A stretch of DNA of 64,000 nucleotides from Euleptes europaea (Eukaryota > Chordata > Lepidosauria > Squamata > Sphaerodactylidae), in the NCBI RefSeq assembly GCF_029931775.1, contig NC_079312.1, forward strand, positions 54,378,333-54,442,332, written 5' to 3'. Shown piece after piece: positions 46,601-55,800 of this stretch. The notes below the pieces were generated by a model, which searched no databases, was not told the origin of the DNA, and saw only the letters and a program-made list of their open reading frames with translations. Numbering within the stretch: the first letter of the stretch is position 1; each line of letters begins with the position of its first letter. A program made the position numbers and the translations under genes.

Positions 46601-48834
46601 TCCATTACACCATGCTGTTTCTGGCACTAGATCAGGAGCTTGTCTCAACTGCACAATCTTTATATCTTGTGGGGAGTAAATGGGATTCCAGTTGCCACTG
46701 CACAAAGGCATAACCATATTGCCATTTAGGTTTCTAGAATAATCTGGGATCCCCTAATGTCTAGTCATGTCATAATGAATCTTGTCGTGTAAGTATTGTT
46801 AATCTATTGAATCAACACACAAACAATATGTGGGTAACTAGGTTATTATGTTTTCACCAGTACTGAAGGCTACGTAGTCTGTGAAGAATACAGAGAGGTG
46901 CTTGTTGCAGCCTGGGAGAATGAAGAAGCAGAGAGGGAAAAGAAAGAAAAGGAGGTAAGAAGAATCCCTTTGAAAGGGTCTATTCCCCCTCCCCACCTTC
47001 AGTGAATTGAACTGGCATTGATAGAACTGGACAGCAATAGAGAACAAGGCAGTTCCTTAAATGTAAATTTGGTGAACAGCAAAATGTTTTCACAATATTA
47101 ACCTCTACCCAGATGCGTTCCTAAATGTTTGGGTTCTTGGGTTATTACCTGGTTGTGAATATGAAGGTCAGCGTAACATTAGGGATGCTTTATTTTTGCT
47201 ATTGAAATCCCACTTTTCAAAGTCAGGCCAATTTAACACAGTAAATAGAAAGGTATTTGGACATACTAGTTCTGCCCTTTGCACTGAGGGAGTTCAGTTT
47301 ACTAAATGTTTTTCTCTAGTAAGATAGAAGGCCTGCAATTATTTTAATCCTTGTACCTTTCACTTCCTAATTTTGAATGATTTTTAAACACAGAAGCGGG
47401 AAAAGAGAGTGTTGGGGAACTGGAAATTGTTGGTGAAAGGAGTTCTGATCCGGGAGAGACTGAAGGAACGTTACTCCACTAAGGTAAAAAAAATATTATA
47501 AGCTGTGTTTCTCCTACTTGGATGTTGTTACTGCTGAGATAATTCAGAACTGAGTGGACATTGGAAGCCTTTATTTGGCTCCTGAAGAAAAAGTCTGTGT
47601 GTGTAAACTGTTTTTGAACTAGGATGGACAGTACTGTCCTTTCCCTGAAATCTGTGTAGTTTCCTGTTTATATTTCTACGAAGGCCTTCTTCAGATGTTG
47701 CAGCTCCCTAAGCAGGAAAAAGTTACTACATGTTGTTTCACATGCCTTTTGCCACACTGATCAGTCAGCTGTTTGAAGGAGTGGCTGCCCTATCAGTATA
47801 TTTTGACAAATTCCTGCTATACTTGCAATGATACTCTTCTTTTTACACAGAGACTGATCTCTAATGTTCGAGGGGCATAACGTTTGCTGTAGGACTGGCT
47901 TGCACTAATATTAATCTACATGGTAGATATAAAATTGCTTGTTTTGTGTCTTGACCCTATTGTCTGGATTGGAGGAGGACTCTGCAGTGGCTTGAATCAC
48001 AAAAGATCACGTTGTGAGCAAAGGTTGGAGATCACTCAACCAAAATAGCCACAGGTTGTGCAACAGACAGAAAGGGTCATTATTGCCACAGTTGGTGGGC
48101 GGGAAGGAGAAAAATCGCCCTGAATTTTAGAGATGATAGATGAGAGTAAACACACCAATTTATTTTTTTTAATCTGTTACCACAGACACATTATAATGAA
48201 TGATGGAACTTGTAACAGTGGCTGTTGAATTAATAACAATGTGTGGTGTGACTCTGAGGCTTGAGATGACTCAGGATTGTGTGGACATTGAAGAGTCTGC
48301 ATTTGACCTTTGAGGAACAAGCAAACATAGTATTCTTCTGGACCAGGAAGTAGAGATGGCATGATCCCCCACCCTGAGAGCATTGTCTTAGCTGATTCTA
48401 CTGACAAACCTGCTTGAACTATTGCTGTGTAGTTCATTTATTACTCTACTACTTTGCTGTGAATGTATTAGAATAGGTTGTCATTTGAATATTAGAGTTC
48501 TGTGTGCATTATTTTTCTCAGTGAGCTGAAAATACTTCTGTGTTGCCGATTTCCTTCTAGTATTCTCTGTTCTGAAAGGGAATTTTCCCACAGTGTCAGT
48601 TAAATCTTTCAACTCTTCCAGAATGAGGCAGCAGATGGCATGATGGGAAGGGAGACTGGGTTCTCCTCTGATGAAGAAGGACCAAGCTTGGAGACCGCAG
48701 CTGGGGACATGGCTGTTTCTTGGCCCCAAAACCGGCAAGTGGAGAAACAGAGTGGGGGAGAAAAAAGAACCAGAAAGAGCCAGAGGGAGAAGAAAGGAGA
48801 AGCAAAGCATTTGTTCCCATTTGAGAAGTTGTGA
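28652..48834 (+). CDS. XPC: XPC, nucleotide excision repair damage sensor (complete)
   Basis: Sixteen exons: 28652-28766, 30351-30513, 31910-32025, 33402-33519, 34331-34415, 36149-36306, 36523-36640, 37890-37979, 38607-39560, 41697-41857, 42505-42586, 44398-44532, 45326-45495, 46861-46954, 47394-47483, 48622-48834. Phases agree throughout and all introns are GT-AG; 953 aa (human 940). XPC with RAD23B and centrin 2 finds helix-distorting DNA damage in the nucleus and recruits TFIIH. Visible: basic N-terminus MGRKRQGG; acidic patch [15 protein letters not shown]; split transglutaminase-like domain (about 165-320 and 544-640) around a charged linker in the large exon 9; BHD1-3 (about 645-845) with DTWLK (W705, equivalent of human W690), N769, F771, and F812/F814 in VTGFDFHGG; centrin-binding helix [16 protein letters not shown] (W863, L866, V870 where human has L855); conserved end HLFPFEKL. 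The start has G at -3 and +4. Intact. Confidence 0.98.
28785..29254 (+). mobile_element. Two consecutive CR1-like 3' ends in XPC intron 1
   Basis: The first (28785-29129) translates to a CR1 ORF2 end ([36 protein letters not shown]) and ends TTCTTATGTTCTTATG. The second (about 29132-29254) repeats the 3' UTR alone (GAGGCACCTGGTTGGCCAC..TTCTTATGTTCTTA). It begins only 18 bases after the exon 1 donor site. Confidence 0.85.
29480..29777 (-). mobile_element. SINE-C in XPC intron 1
   Basis: Plus strand CGAAGAGTTGGTTTTTATATGCC, CCCACAACAGACACCCTGTG, CCAAGGTCACCCAGCTGGC and CCACTACACCACGCTGGCTC. The block holding TCTCCAGATT is present in two versions, as in the copy at 10860. Confidence 0.85.
29785..29973 (+). 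mobile_element. CR1-like 3' end in XPC intron 1
   Basis: GAATACCAGTGCTAGAGGGG, GGTCTTGCCCTCTATGGCC and GACTAGATGGATCATTAGTC, ending GGCTGTTATTCTTATG, follow the CR1 3' UTR order. Confidence 0.7.
30895..31106 (+). mobile_element. SINE-D in XPC intron 2, degraded head
   Basis: TGGTCCAGTCACATACGCTCAG, CTACCTCACAGGGTTGTTGTGAG, AATAAAATGGAGGAGAATGATG, CCATTATGGAGAAGG and GTATAAATGAAG match the SINE-D body and tail. The tRNA-like head is eroded. Confidence 0.75.
31300..31410 (-). mobile_element. SINE-D fragment in XPC intron 2
   Basis: GATGTAGGTTAGGCAAAG, TGGCCCAAGGTAACTCAG and GGCAGAGTGGGGATTTAAACC fit the reverse complement of SINE-D. Short and diverged. Confidence 0.55.
31450..31545 (+). mobile_element. 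CR1-like 3' fragment in XPC intron 2
   Basis: GGTTGGCCAGTGTGTGGAAG, GACCAGATGGACCACTGGCC and TGATCCAGCAGGCACTTC match CR1 3' UTR blocks. Confidence 0.65.
32591..32888 (-). mobile_element. Solo LTR (retrovirus-like or other LTR element), candidate
   Basis: About 298 bases with TGTTA at one end and TAACA at the other. On the minus strand it has a CCAAT-type block (CCATTGG), a TATA-like GCATATAACC, then an AATAAA signal in CTTCAATAAAGCGG followed by a T/G/C-rich stretch to the end. This is the order U3, R, U5 of an LTR. No internal coding region is present, so it is best read as a solo LTR fossil left by recombination. Flanking duplications are not clear, which suggests some age. It lies in XPC intron 3, antisense to the gene. 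Confidence 0.62.
33214..33380 (-). mobile_element. Retroposon next to the XPC exon 4 acceptor, 14 bp TSD
   Basis: The perfect 14 bp duplication GATTAACTCTTCCA lies at 33200-33213 and 33381-33394. The insert begins AATTCAAAAACCTTTATTGGC on the plus strand, that is, it ends GCCAATAAAGGTTTTTG on the minus strand, a 3' end seen in several vertebrate LINE/SINE families that I cannot name more closely. It lies 21 bases upstream of exon 4. Confidence 0.82.
34428..34656 (-). mobile_element. SINE-D in XPC intron 5
   Basis: It starts 12 bases after the exon 5 donor. Plus strand: CACTTTATTTATATATCTG, AACATTCTCCTCATCTCC, GAGCTTCCATGGCAGAG and GGGATTCGAACGTGTGTCTC, ending CTCTCCACACTGGCTCC. Confidence 0.8.
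34777..34992 (+). mobile_element. 5S-derived SINE in XPC intron 5
   Basis: GATCTCGTCAGATCTCAGAAG, TTAGTATTTGGATGGGAGACC, CTGGCAAACCACCTCTATTAG and GGCTGCGACTTGACGGCACT, ending in a CA repeat. Confidence 0.9.
35003..35280 (+). mobile_element. Sauria-type SINE in XPC intron 5
   Basis: AGAGCCCCATGGCACAGAGTGG, CTGCTCACAACCTGAGTTCAG, TGGGGGTAAAGGGAAGATGAC and GCACAGGGGACCTTTACC, then a T-run. Full length, with a small internal loss in the CACCCCATGGG block. Confidence 0.88.
35292..35480 (+). mobile_element. 5S-derived SINE, 5' truncated, in XPC intron 5
   Basis: It starts inside the 5S-like head (TTGTCAGATCTCAGAAGC) and runs to GGCTGCGACTTGAAGGCACT. It sits directly behind the Sauria SINE, making a tandem 5S/Sauria/5S cluster. 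Confidence 0.85.
35481..36148. other. XPC intron 5, right part
   Basis: AT-rich sequence in which I recognise no repeat or gene up to the exon 6 acceptor. Confidence 0.5.
37189..37392 (-). mobile_element. 5S-derived SINE in XPC intron 7
   Basis: Reverse-complement order: GTGCCATCAAGTCGTGGCTG, AGGTGGTTTGCCATTGCC, GGTCTCCCATCCAAATGC and GATGAGATTGGGCTAGCC. Confidence 0.88.
37405..37575 (-). mobile_element. L2-like LINE fragment in XPC intron 7
   Basis: On the minus strand CACCTTGTGGAATGACCTGCC and AAGGAAGTCAGGAAGGACC match the plus-strand copy at 27330-27400 (LWN.LP.EVRK coding block). The phrase CTTCCTGAAC.ATTC.ATTTTAC occurs on both sides of the 5S SINE (37147 and 37421), so the SINE may lie inside or beside this LINE. 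Confidence 0.55.
39988..40279. mobile_element. Fold-back Penelope-like candidate, family 1, copy 2
   Basis: The largest copy (292 bases). Left-only extension TCGAAGGCTTTCACGGTCA, then inverted arms with TTCTTGTAGGTTATCCGGGC and GTAACACTGAAGGACAGTGTC. The 12 bp duplication AGCCATAATGGG lies at 39976-39987 and 40280-40291. It is in XPC intron 9. Confidence 0.68.
40534..40836 (+). mobile_element. Sauria-type SINE in XPC intron 9
   Basis: AGAGTCCTGTGGCGCAGAGTGG, CTGAGTTCGATCCCAACGG, GTTGACTCAGCCTTCCATCC and TGCACAGGGGACTACCTTTACC. Confidence 0.88.
40929..41129 (-). mobile_element. 5S-derived SINE in XPC intron 9, diverged
   Basis: GTGTGCCATCAAGTCGTAAC, CAGGGTTTTCAAGGCATGC and GACAAGATCAGGCTAGTCTGGGC retain the order, with an extra block near 40965-40985. 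Confidence 0.75.
41372..41466 (+). mobile_element. CR1-like 3' end in XPC intron 9
   Basis: GTGCAGGGGGTTGGACTAGATGACCCTGG.. and CCTTCCAACTCTATGATTCT, the classical amniote CR1 3' end. Confidence 0.82.
42797..43835 (-). mobile_element. CR1-like LINE 3' half in XPC intron 11, split by SINE-B
   Basis: The minus strand encodes a CR1 ORF2 C-terminal region: [38 protein letters not shown] and [12 protein letters not shown]. The 3' UTR (GATCAGACCAGTGGTCCATG on the plus strand) ends near 42797. SINE-B at 42953-43173 interrupts it. The LINE is 5' truncated near 43835 and not functional. Confidence 0.88.
42953..43173 (+). mobile_element. SINE-B nested in CR1
   Basis: A well-preserved tRNA-like head (TGGCTTAGTGGTAGAGCAATTGC and GGTCCCAGGTTCAATCCCC) and the end TTCATGTGTTCATGTGTG. 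Confidence 0.9.
43857..43882. repeat. (CT)n microsatellite
   Basis: About 12 CT units just beyond the 5' truncation point of the CR1 copy. Confidence 0.9.
43883..44397. other. XPC intron 11, right part
   Basis: No repeat or gene recognised up to the exon 12 acceptor. Overlapping ORFs on both strands (99-161 codons) look like chance. Confidence 0.45.
44533..45325. other. XPC intron 12
   Basis: AT-rich; I recognise no repeat or embedded gene. Confidence 0.5.
45645..45835 (+). mobile_element. SINE-D in XPC intron 13, head degraded
   Basis: CCCACTCTGCCATGGAAACTTGCC, ACCTTGGGCCAGTTACCC, CACAGGGTTTTGCAAG, TTTGGGTCTCCATTGGGGAG and GGTGGGCTATAATAAAATG. Confidence 0.8.
46366..46485 (+). mobile_element. 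Sauria-type SINE, 5' truncated, in XPC intron 13
   Basis: GCAAACCACCCCGTAAACG, GATGTCACCCCATGGGTCAG and TTTGCACAGGGAACTACCTTTAC keep only the 3' part. Confidence 0.82.
46490..46620 (-). mobile_element. SINE-D fragment in XPC intron 13
   Basis: GGTTAGGCTGAGGGGAAGTGACTGGGCCC.. and CCATTACACCATGCTG fit a diverged reverse-complement copy. Confidence 0.5.
47484..48621. other. XPC intron 15
   Basis: About 1.1 kb without recognisable repeats, the longest repeat-poor intron of the gene here. Confidence 0.45.
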
Positions 48835-50135
48835 CCAGGAGGAAATGTTGGGCTTTTGTTGAAACCCATTGTGCCAAGGGAAGGCATATGTGACTTTGCT
48901 CAAACCAGCCTGTAGTTTCAGGGTTAACAAATTACATTTTTATATTTGCTGAAAACTGGAGACTTGGACGTGTGTCAATATATAAATATAGCAGCATTTT
49001 CATAGGTGGCATTAAAAAATGCTTCAGGTGATAAATCAGGGAATTAATAAGAACTATTATAAGTCTAGGCCACAAAATGGACCCTTTTTTCCACAGTGTA
49101 GTTCCAATGTAAGTTGTCCTGAAAAGCTCTGGATCACATGTTTTATTCTTATCTTTTAAGAGCTTGAGGTCTTCCACTTAACCCCCACATTTGTGGGGTT
49201 ATGAGGCATAGGCAACTTGACAGCAAAAAAAGGCATAGATTTATTAGATGAGAACAGTCTTTTAAGAGAAATCCTTGCGGGACCTCCTTCCTCCATTGAA
49301 CATTCTTGTAATTTCACATTTACTAGCTTCCCTTTCACTGTCAAGTACTGCTCTTATCTTTTGATTTAGTTTGTTCAAAGCATCGGTAGAAGTACCCCAG
49401 AGGTGTCACAATTAGTGTGAGTAGAATTCTGTGCTTGTAAATAGGTCAGAATTCTTTCTGTTTCAGGATGTAGTGTTCTTCCACATGTAGGGAACGATCC
49501 ATTAGGACGTTCTACACCAGCTCTGTTGAAATAAAATGGCAGCTGGATGACACCATGGTGTTCAGCTCTTGTACAGCTCCCGTTTGTTTTGCTGGGGCTT
49601 GTACAGGAGTACTTCTCAATGAATCACGCTCCTACAAGTCTTATTAGCATGCAGGTGAAACTTTTTATAGGGTTAAAACGTACTGTGGGACCATTAGAGG
49701 ACTTTGATTATTAGAATGTTTTTATCTGTTGGTTATTTCTCCTCTGTATCCTCACAAATCTTTACGGGTCATGTTGATAACTTTAGTTAAGCTCTTACGA
49801 CTGAAATTTTAAACATTGTGAGTTAATGCAACCGGAATAGGATTAATTTAGACATTTATGCTTGCAACCTACCTTTACACATAATGAAAACCATACAATT
49901 ACTTGTGTGCCTGTTAAGACTGCCTTGATTTAAGTGCACTTTTACTGCAGAAGAAATATTCAAACTAGACCTGCAGTTTTACACAAGATTTAAGTACACA
50001 GTGTAGATCTTGTAGTGTTTTTTTAATGTCCTACTATTTGGACCTGACTGTAGTTAGCTTTAGCACTTTAAATATGTTCCAAATTATTTTTATATTCAAT
50101 CCTTGGCTAAATAAATAAATAAAATAAACTGTAAT
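48835..50135 (+). other. XPC: Likely XPC 3' UTR
   Basis: The sequence runs from the XPC stop codon to about 20 bases past the AATAAA cluster at 50110. It is AT-rich and free of recognisable repeats, unlike the introns. An earlier AATAAA at 49530-49535 could give a shorter form. Confidence 0.5.
50110..50115 (+). terminator. XPC: Likely XPC polyadenylation signal
   Basis: AATAAA within an (AATA)n-like stretch, about 1.28 kb after the stop codon. The alternative at 49530 cannot be excluded. Confidence 0.5.
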
Positions 50136-51224
50136 AAGATCTGGTATACAAGCATCCACTTTCTTTCCATTCAAGGTAATTGTTGGGTGAATGCCATAAG
50201 TGCATAATTGGGGGACTTTAGCAATTTAGGCTACATTGTTATCTCAACACAGCTGTCTCAAATCATGCTTGTGTACCTAATTGTGAAACTATGCTATGTG
50301 TAATGGTTTGTGATGGCCAATGAGCTCTTTGGTCCTACCCCTTCGAGCATTCTGGGTTGGACTATAGGGCCCAAAAGATACATTTCCAGCTTGGACACAT
50401 AAGAATGAGTAACTCTCTACTAAGTACTCACTGCCCAATAGCTCTCCTTGATTTGATACCACACTCCTAACATCCCAGTGAATTTAGCCTGGGTTATGAA
50501 ACATTTGTACTTAAAATGTTGTAAATTCATAGGAAACCAAATTTCGGGGGTGGGGGGGAAGTAAATTTAGTGGGTTGTTTTGACTGGATGTTGTGACAAG
50601 CTGTTTATAAAAAAAACCCCCAGTATTTTCACAAAAACTTAAAATTGTAATGCAAGGTACAACACCTGTTAATCATGGTTTCACATGGATTACTACAATC
50701 CCTTTAAATGCAGGCTATAAATCTTCCAGTTTCCTGGAACGCCAGGCCTTGGATCCTATGACATCGGTCCCTGCATGCTTCTCCAGCTTCCATGGAGGCT
50801 TTTGTCTGCTGCAGTTCTCACTTCTGATGTTGCCACATGCAGAAGGGCTCCATGAAAAACATTGATCTTCTGCATGCAGAAATACTAGCGGCAGAGGAAG
50901 GGAGTGGGATGGCAAAGGCCAGTGCCCACAGCAGCCAGAAAGAAGCATGGGGGGGGGGGGGGATGATGCTACAGGATCCAAGTCTATGCTGGCACTATAC
51001 AAGGTTAGGAAGAGCATGTATGCATTATGAAAAAAGTTCATAGGAATGCCTTTCCAACATTTCCCCCAATATATTACTAGAACATCATAAGTCTGCAGCT
51101 CCTTCCTGATCTGGCACTATCCAGTTTCAGGAGATGGAATGGAGCTACTCTCTACAGTGCCAGTGGAGCCACTCAGGTAAGGGCTGAATTAACATTGAAC
51201 TCTGTGGCAAAAATCAACATCCAC
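50136..51224. other. Convergent intergenic interval between XPC and TMEM43
   Basis: About 1.1 kb between the inferred 3' ends. It has a G-run near 50949-50961 and no recognised gene. The stretch 50720-51030 has overlapping ORFs on both strands of about 70-110 codons without family resemblance. Confidence 0.45.
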
Positions 51225-51239
51225 CACCATGTTTGAAGC

Positions 51240-51245
51240 TTTATT
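51240..51245 (-). terminator. TMEM43: Likely TMEM43 polyadenylation signal
   Basis: AATAAA on the minus strand (TTTATT on plus), 1.6 kb past the TMEM43 stop. This implies a 3' UTR of about 51225-52854, comparable to the long 3' UTR of mammalian TMEM43. It would include the fold-back element at 51560-51823. Confidence 0.45.
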
Positions 51246-51559
51246 AATAAAATGCAGAAGTTTGGTGCTTCCGTTAATAGAAAACAGGAGTTTCAAAAGT
51301 TACTACTGAAAAAATATACAAATACTGAGAAGGGACTTTTTTTTTTTTTGCTTTAAGCATGATGTCATATTGGCATAGCTCACAGTTGAGTTTGCAGAAC
51401 CCTAAATTGTAGCTGAGGCTGGCTCATTTGTAGGGGGTTGGCTATCAGATACTAAAGGGTTAACCTATCATATCTCTGTAAGGACATGGGACAGGACATT
51501 TAACATTAATTTTATCATTGGTCTACATTAAAAAATAGTATGGAATAGGGATTAGACTG

Positions 51560-51823
51560 TCGAAGGCTTTCACGGTCAGAGTTCATTGGTTCTTGTAGGT
51601 TATCCGGGCTGTGTAACCGTGGTCTTGGAATTTTCTTTCCTGACGTTTCGCCAGCAACTGTGGCAGGCATCTTCAGAGTAGTAACACTGAAGGACAGTGT
51701 CCTTCAGAGACACTGTCCTTCAGTGTTACTACTCTGAAGATGCCTGCCACAGTTGCTGGCGAAACGTCAGGAAAGAAAATTCCAAGACCACGGTTACACA
51801 GCCCGGGTAACCTACAAGAACCA
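51560..51823. mobile_element. Fold-back Penelope-like candidate, family 1, copy 3
   Basis: Left extension TCGAAGGCTTTCACGG, then arms with TTCTTGTAGGTTATCCGGGC and CCTGACGTTTCGCCAGCAAC that invert around about 51705. The 13 bp duplication AGGGATTAGACTG lies at 51547-51559 and 51824-51836. It probably lies in the TMEM43 3' UTR. Confidence 0.68.
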
Positions 51824-52189
51824 AGGGATTAGACTGTTCGGCTAAGATTGGAGCCATCCAGGTGTAACTCCTCACTCTACCATGAAACTCATAAGGTGAC
51901 CTTGGGCCAGTCACACACACACACACAGTATAGTGATGGATGAACAGTATCTCCATCTACATAGAAACATTCCCTTTTTAAAAAATATTATTGCAGTTAA
52001 TCAGTAGATAGTGATACATTTCAGCTTATTGCAGACCTGTAGATGTTGAGTTTCTCCTATGGGTGTTTACGTACCTTCATTGTAAAGCAATAATCCGATT
52101 CATCTTAATTTCCTCACCAGCCCGTTAAAATGACTACTACATAAATACATCCAATATAGTTAATTTAGCATCCACAATCCTTTTTTATA

Positions 52190-52203
52190 CCCCCCCCCCC
52201 CCC
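52190..52203. repeat. C homopolymer
   Basis: A run of about 14 C in the presumed TMEM43 3' UTR. Confidence 0.8.
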
Positions 52204-52854
52204 GCAAAAAGGCACCCTAAATGGACAAAACTATTTGTTTAGAATCTGCAGACAAATTTTAGCTTTGTGGCAACAGTAAACAAACACACCAGTGTCATTT
52301 AGCACCTTGACAAGGCAACAACGCTGAAGATTTTAAAACTGACAGAACTTAAATGCACAAGCCAAAGGTCTATAACTAAAGAATCAAGAAAAAAATAGAA
52401 CACAGGGTTGCATATGTTTTTAGAAGACACCAGGTATGGACAGCAGAGAGGAAAAAGCACAAGTTCAGATCAATAATATAAAAAAACTTACTTTTTGGTA
52501 CCTTCCAATCCCCCATCAAGGCTACACTCCACCTATCCTTCTCTTATGAGAAGTGGCAGATACTTCCAAAGTTACTGCCACTTAAATGTAGCAATTATGT
52601 GCTCAAAAACTGTCACATCTCAAGTTTAGTATAAAAACAAGCACTTGATTACACAATTTAAAATGTACAAATAGTTGTGCATCTAGGTCCACTATAGTAT
52701 CTTTGGTATTAATTGTACTGCATTGTCAAGTTTTGTTTTTAACACACACACACACAGAGGACAGTGATAATGGGTTCAAGCTGGATGGATGCTCTGGATG
52801 TGTCAAAGTTCCAAAGGGATTCAGGCGCAAAGAGAGGCCATGTCCTTCGCCCTG

Positions 52855-55800
52855 TTACTGCTGCTTCTTGGGTGGAACTCTGGACCTGGCAATCACAATG
52901 GGAACCGCAGCCAGCAACCCAATCAGGATCGCCCAGAGTGGCCGGTAGAAGAACCACCCCACTGAAATAGTCAGCAGGGATAACGAGGTGGCCACACAAA
53001 AGGCAAAGGCTTTCAGGCCGATGTTAACCAGCTCCCGGACTACTGGAAACCAATCCACTGCAGCAAAGAAATAAGATATGAAGCATCAACAAGCTTGTAT
53101 CAAATCAACAATATTTTAGCAATTAAAATACAGCAAAAGCTGAGTTAACCAGCACTGATGGGGAGCTGAGATTGCTGGTTAACCAAACATGCCAATTAGC
53201 CAAGTGGGGACCCATTGCCTGCTCCTCTGCTGGCAGAGAGTCCCGGTAGGCTCCTGACCGTGGGCAGCAGTGCTGGCAGCACCCCATGGCCGGCCGGAAC
53301 ATGCAGTTTCCTCCAGAGTTGATCTGCTGCCTGCTGCACACCTGATCTGCACCATGGGGTCAGGAAGCAAGGGACATGGCAGCGGGAGCCGGGCCACAGG
53401 CACTGCCCGTGAGGTGGTGGCACCCATGGCTGAGACCTGGAGCCCATGCCACCACCGCCTGCTCTCCCTTGAGTGTGCCAATTAACCAAGTGCTGGGCAC
53501 CACAGCTTTTTTTACTGTACTTGTAATCCCACCTTTCCATTCCTTGAAAGGGGCTCAAGGCATCTTATATACCCATATGCCTCTTTGGGATATGTTTTGT
53601 ATATCTTAGAAGTATACACATTCACAGAACCATTGAAAGAGTTGAACAATATGCACATTATAAACACTGGACAGAAATACGCGTCCAAACTCCCACACTG
53701 ATGAAACACCATCAAAAGCTTTTCTATATAATTGCCTTATGAGACTTCCTGAAGGCCAACAGAGAAAGTGACTTTCTAACCTCTCCTGGAAGACCCATTA
53801 CAAAAAAACATAACAGAGTTTGTTGCTGAAAAGACCCATGAACAGGGGTCTAAGAGATGGCATGGCCAGTAAGGGCTGTTGAGAGGAAAGGAGTTAATCT
53901 CTAGAATCCAATCCAATGTCTACTGATTTCATTGTAGTCCTCTTCCTCCACAGACCTACCATTACATTAACTAATGATCAGACCTTTCCTACTCTCCTGT
54001 TAGATACTGATCTGAGCACTAAAAAGGTAGTGTAGTATAGTGATCACAGTATTGGGCTAAGGTTCTCATCTCCACTCAGCCACAAAACTCACAGAATTAC
54101 CTTGGGCTAGTTACATCTCTCTGCTCATCATACCTCACAGGCTTAGTAAGGGCACAGAACAGAAAACATCCCATATACAGCATCCTAAACTGCTTGAAGG
54201 AAAGGCAGAATACAAATGCAACTAAAATAATTCCCAACATGTTTGGAAATGGAGCTGACAGGTGGCATCATTTAACAAAGAGGGAGAGATTCAGTGGAAC
54301 TTAAATGCTTCAATGTAAGGTCTCAAAGAAATTCAGCAGAATGAAAAAGGGGCCAATAGGGCAGGACTAGGCACGTTTTTTTCACTTCATGGAGCACAAT
54401 GCAAGATGCTGGCTTTCGCTCAATGTAGAAGAGTTTTAGCATGCTGTAAGCCCCCTTGATTTGTAGGGCCTCAAAGTCATTTCAGTGCTATATTAGAGCA
54501 CTTCCACATCTACCTTCCTTCTCATTTCCCAAGTCTCAATAAGCTGTTTTCTAAATCAAGGTAACGACAGACACATCCTAGTTTCGTCCCAACTCCTGAG
54601 CATCAGCCACAAAATATTAGAAGGGGAGGATTGGTTTGGAATTTCTCAGTCGAGGAAGAGTTGAAATTTAGGGCCTGGATCTATATAGCATTATACTGAT
54701 AATTCAAGCAATATTCACTCTTAATAAACCTAAGATTGAAGTTGCTTGATCCAAGATCTTGATACTTTTATTTATAAAATGAAACTAGACTGCTATCAGC
54801 AAACTTACCCAGGGTGTAAAAAATTCTCATCATGAGGTTGATGCCAACAAACATAGCTAGCCAGCCGGCTCCACGTAGACCCCAGGTCTTCAGGCTGTTA
54901 CTCTCATGCTCCTTCTGGAACACCTCCTAAAATGTGAGTACATCTGATCATACACCTTGCTATCCTAAATGCATACAATTCATCTGTATATCTTTCTGTA
55001 TATGCAGCAATGGCCTCTATTGGAGAAGGGGGCACATAGCTAGCCAACAAAATGTTTGCCACAGGCCCTGGGTCCAATCACAGAATTTTGGGAGATTCCA
55101 AGCCAAGCATCCTCCTGTGAAGTTGTTCAGAAATGGGTGCTCCCTGCAGGAACAAAGGTGATGCCCTTTGGATTTCCTGCTCCGGCAAGGTAGAAGAAAA
55201 CCAGGATCGGCTCTTTGCTTTGGGGAAGAAGGAAGCTGGCATGAAGCAGACTCTGTGTTGGGGATTATTGCACTAGCTTGACTAATCACGTCAGCTGGAA
55301 GAAATCAGTGTACTGAGACTGTGAGCCAGCCCAGAGGACTGAACTGACCATGCAGAGAAGCTTTAGGATAATCCCACCCTAACAGCTGTGTTGGAGGCAT
55401 GAATGGTTTTTGTATTGAACACCCTGATAAAGAGTTCTAGTAAACTCCAAGACTAGCTATTTGGTGCTATTTAGGCTGGCCTAAATAAAAAAGATCTTCT
55501 TACCCAAACATACTGAGTATTTAATATTACATTTATTTTAGTACACCGCCATTGGGAGGGGAATCCCATGCAAATGACAGCCACAGACAGGTTAGGAATC
55601 GTCTCCAAATTAAAATGGCTGGTTTCTCAAAATCTTATGAGCTTCAAAATGATGTTTTCTAGCTTGCAGAAGGTTAAAAATAAAACAGCTGCCTTACAGC
55701 GCCTGCCTTTGTCGCACACTACAAAACAACATTCCATTAAACTGATCTACATTGCTAAATTATATCAGTGCTCCTTTGGAGCGAGGCGGGAGATAATCCC

